10,439 bases of DNA, taken from contig MNZT01000011.1 of the NCBI GenBank assembly GCA_001873755.1, forward strand, positions 1-10,439, read 5' to 3'. Positions 7,158-10,439 of this stretch are shown piece by piece. Position 1 is the first letter of the stretch. The number at the start of each line of letters is the position of its first letter. The translations under genes were made by a program, and so were the position numbers. Source of the DNA: Candidatus Wirthbacteria bacterium CG2_30_54_11 (GTDB lineage: Bacteria; Patescibacteriota; CG2-30-54-11). A model generated the notes under the pieces. It was not told the origin of the DNA, ran no database searches, and saw only the letters and a list, made by a program, of their open reading frames with translations.

Positions 7158-7237
7158 TCTCAAAACGATCAATCAGGCTTGGGTTTCAGGCTTCCCAGCC
7201 CTCATTTTCCGATCACCGGGCACACTCATCCCGCTCC

Positions 7238-7254
7238 GGGGGCATTACGCCCCC
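7238..7254. repeat. GC-rich hairpin at the transposase stop codon
   Basis: GGGGGC and GCCCCC form a perfect six-pair stem with a five-base loop that contains the TAA stop of the transposase (7245-7247). There is no T tract after it on the minus strand, so it is not a standard terminator. It could slow the polymerase, protect the transcript, or limit read-through. Confidence 0.4.
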
Positions 7255-8249
7255 ACGCCCGCACCCAGGGGTGGACTGCCTATCTTTATCAACCTCTTGA
7301 GGTTATACGTCAACGCTTCCATGGTTACCTGCAATTGCACTTTGGCTGTTCCACGATATCGCGCCCTTCTTTGTTTTTGGGAAAAAACATTTTCAAACGG
7401 CATCCTCACTTTGCTCAACCATCTATCCAGATCCCGGTTCTTTTCCTTGTTGTTCTCTTTTTTGAGTATCCCACTATGTATGCCTTTGCCTTTGATCCGC
7501 TGTTCGTTCTCTTTACTCGAATACCCTTTATCTGCAATTATCATTCCCTGATTCGGTATCAGTCTCTTCAAGGCATGCAGATCCAGAATATTCCCTGGAT
7601 CAACAAATGCTTTGGTGATAATTCCCTGCCCCATATCTACCGCTACTTGCCTGCGATAGCCAAACCAAAATTTATTCTTGCCTTTGCTGGCATAGCGGGC
7701 GTCTTTATCGGCTGCGTACTTTCCAACTACGGCATTGTCCAGCCTTTTCTCCCCGTCCTCGATCGCCTGGTCTCTTTCTTCCCATAATGCCAGCTTGCTC
7801 ACTATCCCGGTTGAATCTACAAAGGTAAATGTTCCACCTATCAATCCCGCAGCTTCCAAAAGTTCATTTACTCGATCAAATAAATCTTTCAGGTTCTTTG
7901 TCCCTACCCGGTTCCTCAGTTTTCCAAAATAGCTGTGATCCGGCGTTTTCTCTGTCAATCTGAATCCACAAAACCATTTCATCGCCGTGTTTTCCTGCAG
8001 TGCTTTTTCCATCTGCCGATCCGAGAGGTCTTCCCAGAATTGCAGCAGTATCGCAGTGAACCCCTTCTCTACGTCGATACCTTGCGCTCCTTTGTCTGAG
8101 TATAGTTTCCGGAATGGCTCTACGAGAGTATTGATGGATACAAGTTCTCGCACCTTACGGTACGCATGATCACGGGAAACCAGCTTCTCAAGTAATGTTT
8201 CCTCACTATCAAAAATCATCCGCTGGGTCTGTTTCTGCTCTTTTTGCAT
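7245..8249 (-). CDS. IS5-family DDE transposase
   Basis: This 334-residue full-length transposase carries out element excision and insertion. The N-terminal DUF772-type region (about 35-125) contains LVEPFRKLYSDKGAQGIDVE, QFWEDLSDRQMEKALQENTA and the motif MKWFCGFRLTEKTPDHSYFGKLRNR. The DDE_Tnp_1 catalytic core follows with D145 in FVDSTGI, D240 in IADKGYSS and E286 in PFENVFSQKQRR, where the R and Y residues after the glutamate follow the family pattern. The C-terminal helix ends with EALTYNLKRL. All three catalytic acids are present. The ATG at 8249 has GAGGAA about nine bases upstream. Length is usual for the family, and the gene shows no frameshift. Confidence 0.95.
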   Translation of the reverse strand: MQKEQKQTQRMIFDSEETLLEKLVSRDHAYRKVRELVSINTLVEPFRKLYSDKGAQGIDVEKGFTAILLQFWEDLSDRQMEKALQENTAMKWFCGFRLTEKTPDHSYFGKLRNRVGTKNLKDLFDRVNELLEAAGLIGGTFTFVDSTGIVSKLALWEERDQAIEDGEKRLDNAVVGKYAADKDARYASKGKNKFWFGYRRQVAVDMGQGIITKAFVDPGNILDLHALKRLIPNQGMIIADKGYSSKENEQRIKGKGIHSGILKKENNKEKNRDLDRWLSKVRMPFENVFSQKQRRARYRGTAKVQLQVTMEALTYNLKRLIKIGSPPLGAGVGA

Positions 8250-8252
8250 GGT

Positions 8253-8277
8253 TTGTTTCCTCTAGAGTTGTTTCCTC
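8253..8277. repeat. Two direct copies of TTGTTTCCTC in the transposase leader
   Basis: TTGTTTCCTC occurs at 8253-8262 and 8268-8277, 15 bases apart, with the palindrome CTCTAGAG (8260-8267) between. On the minus strand each copy contains GAGGA. The copy nearer the gene acts as the ribosome binding site of the transposase. The upstream copy precedes no obvious frame, since an ATGAGG there meets TAG after four codons. It might be a decoy or a transposase-binding repeat. Confidence 0.4.
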
Positions 8278-8317
8278 ATGCATTTTCTCATATTCTTACC
8301 CTATTGGCGACAGTCCC

Positions 8318-8322
8318 TATTA
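8318..8322. repeat. Target-site repeat TATTA, right copy
   Basis: This is the right-hand partner of the TATTA at 7107-7111, lying at the last two codons of the 5' gene fragment. Confidence 0.75.
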
Positions 8323-8503
8323 GGCAGCAGAGTGCAAGCTGGAAAAAATTTAACTGTTGGATCCAGCCGTACCGACCGAGGACAAGTTCGCTGATAGTTC
8401 TGTAGACAGGATCGTAGCCGGGCGTGATGAATCCGAGGACAGCGATCACGAGGGCGAACACGATGGGGCTGATCACACAGTACCAGATGAGGAAGCGGCG
8501 CAT
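8318..8503 (-). pseudogene. DUF998 copy 2, 5' fragment (interrupted by the IS)
   Basis: The first 62 codons of a DUF998 protein (MRRFLIWYCVISP... to QLALCCLI) cover helix 1, the PGYDPVYRTISELVLGRYGWIQQ core and the start of helix 2. The frame now runs a few codons into the insertion element and stops at 8288, so a 71-residue truncated peptide could be made. The start ATG at 8501-8503 aligns with those of the other copies, with AAGG seven bases upstream. It stands 33 bases after copy 3. Its DNA is identical to copy 4 for 61 bases at 8412-8472. Confidence 0.85.
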
Positions 8504-8536
8504 GGGAAAACCTTAAATAACGGTATCCTGCGATGG

Positions 8537-9187
8537 TTAGAGCGTTTTGGGGTCAGGGAGGATACGGTTGTCTCGTTTGAGAGTGAGAGCGCAGGAGAGC
8601 AGCCAGTAGAAAAGGATGGCAATAGCGGTTTTTTCCACCAGACCCAGGTATCTCATCCCTATGCCGGTGCCCAGTGAAACGAACCAGACTACAGCACATA
8701 CCAGGCAGGGCTTGCTGTAAACCCGGGTAATGTAGGCCAGGTGTCCGTAGGTGCGGTCGCTTTTGATACTATCTGACAGCAGGCGGATGCCAAAGGGAGA
8801 GATCACGAGGAAGCAGATCGCGATAATCAGATGAGAGAGGCCGGTAAAAGAGAGAGAAAATAATGACGAATGCATTTTTTCGACGGATTCGGTCGGGAAG
8901 ATGATCAGCAGGATGGTAACAACAGTACAGAGCAGAAAGCCATTTCTCCAGATCGTAGCGGCCCGTGCGTGTTCGAGGCGAGGAGGGAAGAGAAGAGAAA
9001 TGAGCAGACCGCTTGAGGCGAGCTGAAACAGGTTGATCTGCTGGATCCAGCCGTACTTTCCGATCGACAGTTCGCTGATCGTGTTTGCGGCATGGTCGTA
9101 TCCCGGGGTGATAAAACCCAGTACAGCAACGATGATCGAAAAGATGACCGGGCTGAGGATGCAGTACCAGATGAGGAAGCGGCGCAT
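8537..9187 (-). CDS. DUF998 membrane protein, copy 3
   Basis: This 216-residue protein has about six helices and the DUF998 core ITPGYDHAANTISELSIGKYGWIQQ near the N-terminus. It is the most divergent of the four. It has HAANT where the others have P-YRT, and its second half shares few residues with the rest (HLIIAICFLVISPFGIRLL, HLAYITRVYSKPCLVCAVVW). Only the first ten codons and the YGWIQQ region are near-identical to other copies at the DNA level. The SIGKYG motif groups it with copy 1. The ATG at 9187 has AGAG about eight bases upstream. It lies 49 bases after copy 4 and 33 bases before copy 2, so all four are probably one transcript. Role unknown. Confidence 0.85.
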   Translation of the reverse strand: MRRFLIWYCILSPVIFSIIVAVLGFITPGYDHAANTISELSIGKYGWIQQINLFQLASSGLLISLLFPPRLEHARAATIWRNGFLLCTVVTILLIIFPTESVEKMHSSLFSLSFTGLSHLIIAICFLVISPFGIRLLSDSIKSDRTYGHLAYITRVYSKPCLVCAVVWFVSLGTGIGMRYLGLVEKTAIAILFYWLLSCALTLKRDNRILPDPKTL

Positions 9188-9236
9188 GGGAAGACTCTGC
9201 TGAAATGGTATTCTTTTTTTGAACTGATGAGGGCGT

Positions 9237-9881
9237 TCAGGAAACGATCTTGTTCATATTGTGCGCCCGGAAGACCGATAGGGTAAAGGATTCGAAGCAA
9301 CAGACACAAACCACACCATCGACTTTTTGTAACAGGCCAAAATAGGAAAATTCAAATCTGCCATAAAACAAGATCAGCCAGAGAGCGGTCAATATACAGC
9401 AGGTATATCCGCAGAGGGAGGTGATCCGGGCCAGGTGGCGGAACTGCGGCTCCGTCGCGATGCTGTGTGACATGAGCCATATACCGACAGGAGAAGCGAC
9501 AAAAAATACGGCCAGAGCGAACCAGTGAGCGATCCCCTCAGGAGATACTGAAGATATCGGGGCGCGGAGTGATTCAAGCGGTGGGGTTGGAAACAGGGTA
9601 ACTACGGCCAGCATCAATGCACAGAAACGGAAGACGTTCGTCCATACCTTTCTCGTCTGTTCATGCATCAGATACTTGGGAAATGTGTGAGAGAGAACTA
9701 TCAGGCATATGGTGAACTGGATAAAATTGGCCTGCTGGATCCAGCCGTACCGACCAAGGACAAGTTCGCTGATCGTACGATAGACCGGGTCGTAGCCGGG
9801 CGTGATGAATCCGAGGACAGCGATCACGAGGGCGAACACGATGGGGCTGAGGATGCAGTACCAGATGAGGAAACGATGCAT
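9237..9881 (-). CDS. DUF998 membrane protein, copy 4 (first gene of the array)
   Basis: This 214-residue protein has about six helices and the DUF998 core ITPGYDPVYRTISELVLGRYGWIQQ. I start it at the ATG at 9881 (MHRFLIWYC) because that aligns with the other three copies; a GTG four codons upstream (9893) is also open. Neither has a strong ribosome binding site, but GAGA lies before the ATG. Its first third is almost identical in DNA to copy 2 (61 identical bases at 9790-9850) and to copy 1 (62 identical bases at 9811-9872). Its second half is closest in protein to copy 1. It follows the DUF559 remnant, with a gap of 22 bases if the GTG start is used and 34 bases if the ATG is used. Confidence 0.85.
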   Translation of the reverse strand: MHRFLIWYCILSPIVFALVIAVLGFITPGYDPVYRTISELVLGRYGWIQQANFIQFTICLIVLSHTFPKYLMHEQTRKVWTNVFRFCALMLAVVTLFPTPPLESLRAPISSVSPEGIAHWFALAVFFVASPVGIWLMSHSIATEPQFRHLARITSLCGYTCCILTALWLILFYGRFEFSYFGLLQKVDGVVCVCCFESFTLSVFRAHNMNKIVS

Positions 9882-9915
9882 GGAGTTTCTCACATTAGGT
9901 TATGGTATACCGTTT

Positions 9916-10205
9916 TTAGTGAGCCTCTCGAAAAGCGAGGGTAGTTTGGTCTTTCAGTGCGTTTCGAATAGCATCCAGCACCTCTTCGAGGTCGGATACC
10001 GTGTCATTGTTCCAGAATCGAACCACCCGCATTCCCAATGCAATGAAGTATTCTGATCGCTTATCATCATATTCCTTTTGGTTGACTTCGGCATGGTGTC
10101 CACCGTCCAATTCAATGACCAGTCGTGCTTTTGGGCAATAGAAATCGGCGACGAAAGAGCCAATACTATATTGCCGATAGAACTTGTAGTTGTCCAGTCG
10201 GAGTC
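9916..10205 (-). pseudogene. DUF559 endonuclease-like gene, 5' truncated
   Basis: About 97 codons match the C-terminal two thirds of DUF559 proteins, which have the Vsr-like PD-(D/E)xK nuclease fold. The order is LDNYKFYRQYSIGSFVADFY, then ARLVIELDGGHHAEVNQ with the expected acidic residues (D of VADFY, E and D of IELDGG). Next comes YDDKRSEYFIALGMRVVRFW, followed by NN and LEEVLDAI. The usual start of the domain (LR--T-AE--LW--LR) is missing. The frame continues upstream to a stop near 10292 but with unrelated residues and no ATG, GTG or TTG. The first possible start, a TTG at 10110, would remove part of the catalytic core. The loss coincides with the likely end of the mobile element to the right. 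Probably non-functional. Confidence 0.75.
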
Positions 10206-10214
10206 TTGTACACT

Positions 10215-10265
10215 CGAAGATGAGCCTGAACGAGGGTACGAAATCGAGACGAAGACGAGCCTGAA
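10215..10265. repeat. Two near-identical 16-bp repeats upstream of the integrase gene
   Basis: CGAAGATGAGCCTGAA (10215-10230) and CGAAGACGAGCCTGAA (10250-10265) differ at one base and are 35 bases apart. They begin just inside a TGTA (10207-10210) that follows the last DUF559-like codons. Repeated subterminal motifs of this kind often serve as binding sites for the element's recombinase. The exact element end is inferred. Confidence 0.5.
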
Positions 10266-10268
10266 GGG

Positions 10269-10297
10269 TTGACGCAAAAAACGAAGGGGGTCATACT
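10269..10297 (+). promoter_or_regulatory. Possible promoter of the right-hand integrase gene
   Basis: TTGACG (five of six to consensus) at 10269-10274 and CATACT (four of six) at 10292-10297 are separated by 17 bases. Transcription would start near 10304, at or just before the first ATG, so the ATG at 10316 is the alternative start. Confidence 0.4.
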
Positions 10298-10303
10298 ATT
10301 TGG

Positions 10304-10439
10304 ATGATACTACAAATGGATGATTCACGGCTCCGGACACTCGATCAAATCAAGGCCTTCCTGGGTTCAAATCAGTTCGACTTTCGCATCAAGATAAAAA
10401 GCGAAGCGTACCAATGGGTCAATGACAGACTGATACAAT
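10304..10439 (+). CDS. N-terminus of a DDE-type integrase/transposase (partial)
   Basis: Forty-five codons run off the right edge. The residues LRTLDQIKAFLGSNQFDFRI followed by EAYQWVNDRLIQ resemble the helical N-terminus of a family of integrase-core (IS481/rve-like) transposases. In those, a segment of the form LEQI-AFLE--- is followed by YAWVE--L and then a G-LVRRYL--TG-SR helix-turn-helix, which would lie beyond the window. The catalytic core is not visible. Starts at 10304 or 10316 are both possible: AAGGGGG lies 13 bases before the first, and GGATGA before the second. It is divergent from the truncated DUF559 gene. Confidence 0.5.
   Translation, partial: MILQMDDSRLRTLDQIKAFLGSNQFDFRIKIKSEAYQWVNDRLIQ

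Larger units (their letters stand above)
7112..8317 (-). mobile_element. Complete IS5-family insertion sequence (1206 bp)
   Basis: The element is bounded by imperfect inverted repeats. The left end GGGGCTGTCGATAA and the right end read inward GGGACTGTCGCCAA match at 11 of 14 bases. It is flanked by TATTA on both sides. It carries one transposase gene on the minus strand, about 130 bases of downstream sequence and 68 bases of upstream sequence. It is inserted in the same direction as the DUF998 gene it splits. Intact ends, an intact transposase and an uncorrupted split target suggest a recent and possibly still active insertion. Confidence 0.88.

Noticed and set aside
9904..9911. Palindrome GGTATACC upstream of DUF998 copy 4
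   Set aside because: Eight bases is too short to claim an operator; no second copy or promoter alignment supports it.
10110..10277. Frameshift as explanation for the missing DUF559 N-terminus
   Set aside because: I read the other two minus-strand frames upstream of 10205; neither contains the LR--T-AE--LW pattern, so a simple frameshift does not restore the domain. Truncation fits better.
1..10439. CRISPR array, tRNA or rRNA genes
   Set aside because: No regularly spaced repeats, and no tRNA-like or rRNA-like segments were seen; the only repeats are IS ends, short motif pairs and the DUF998 paralogy.

Overview
This is a bacterial window using the standard code 11: TGA acts as a stop throughout and there are several TTG starts with good ribosome binding sites. 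The genes point to an uncultured or candidate-phylum-like bacterium, but nothing fixes the lineage. The local gene set (PspC, VUT/YhhQ transporter, ABC-2 exporter, tandem DUF998 proteins) sits between pieces of mobile elements at both ends, with a complete insertion sequence in the middle.

Layout. Bases 1-119 hold the last 38 codons of a probable IS110-type transposase (+). Next is an orphan 167-residue protein (129-632, -) with an extended -10 promoter. A rho-independent terminator (714-742, -) closes a two-gene minus-strand unit. That unit is a membrane-anchored coiled-coil/GAF-like protein (952-1860) overlapping a small PspC-domain protein (795-992). Two divergent promoters with perfect TATAAT boxes lie at 1893-1968. 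The rightward one drives a compact four-gene operon: a queuosine-precursor (VUT/YhhQ) transporter, a membrane-anchored beta-rich protein, an ABC ATPase and a large ABC-2 permease (1998-5992). The last two genes overlap, so the ABC pair is probably translationally coupled.

Converging on that operon, and overlapping its last gene by 29 bases, is a minus-strand array of four tandem DUF998 six-helix-type membrane protein paralogs (5964-9881), 33-49 bases apart. The second from the downstream end is split by a complete 1206-bp IS5-family element (7112-8317) flanked by TATTA repeats. Removing the element with one repeat copy restores an open 208-codon reading frame, so the insertion looks recent. 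The paralogs share long identical DNA runs at their 5' ends but are strongly diverged in their 3' halves, and different segments give different relationships. This suggests repeated duplication plus gene conversion.

Upstream of the array lies the 3' part of a DUF559 (Vsr-like endonuclease fold) gene (9916-about 10205). It lacks its N-terminus and any normal start codon. It abuts what is probably the left end of another mobile element, whose integrase/transposase N-terminus begins at about 10304 and runs off the window. The most interesting structure is the mosaic DUF998 array; its function is unknown.
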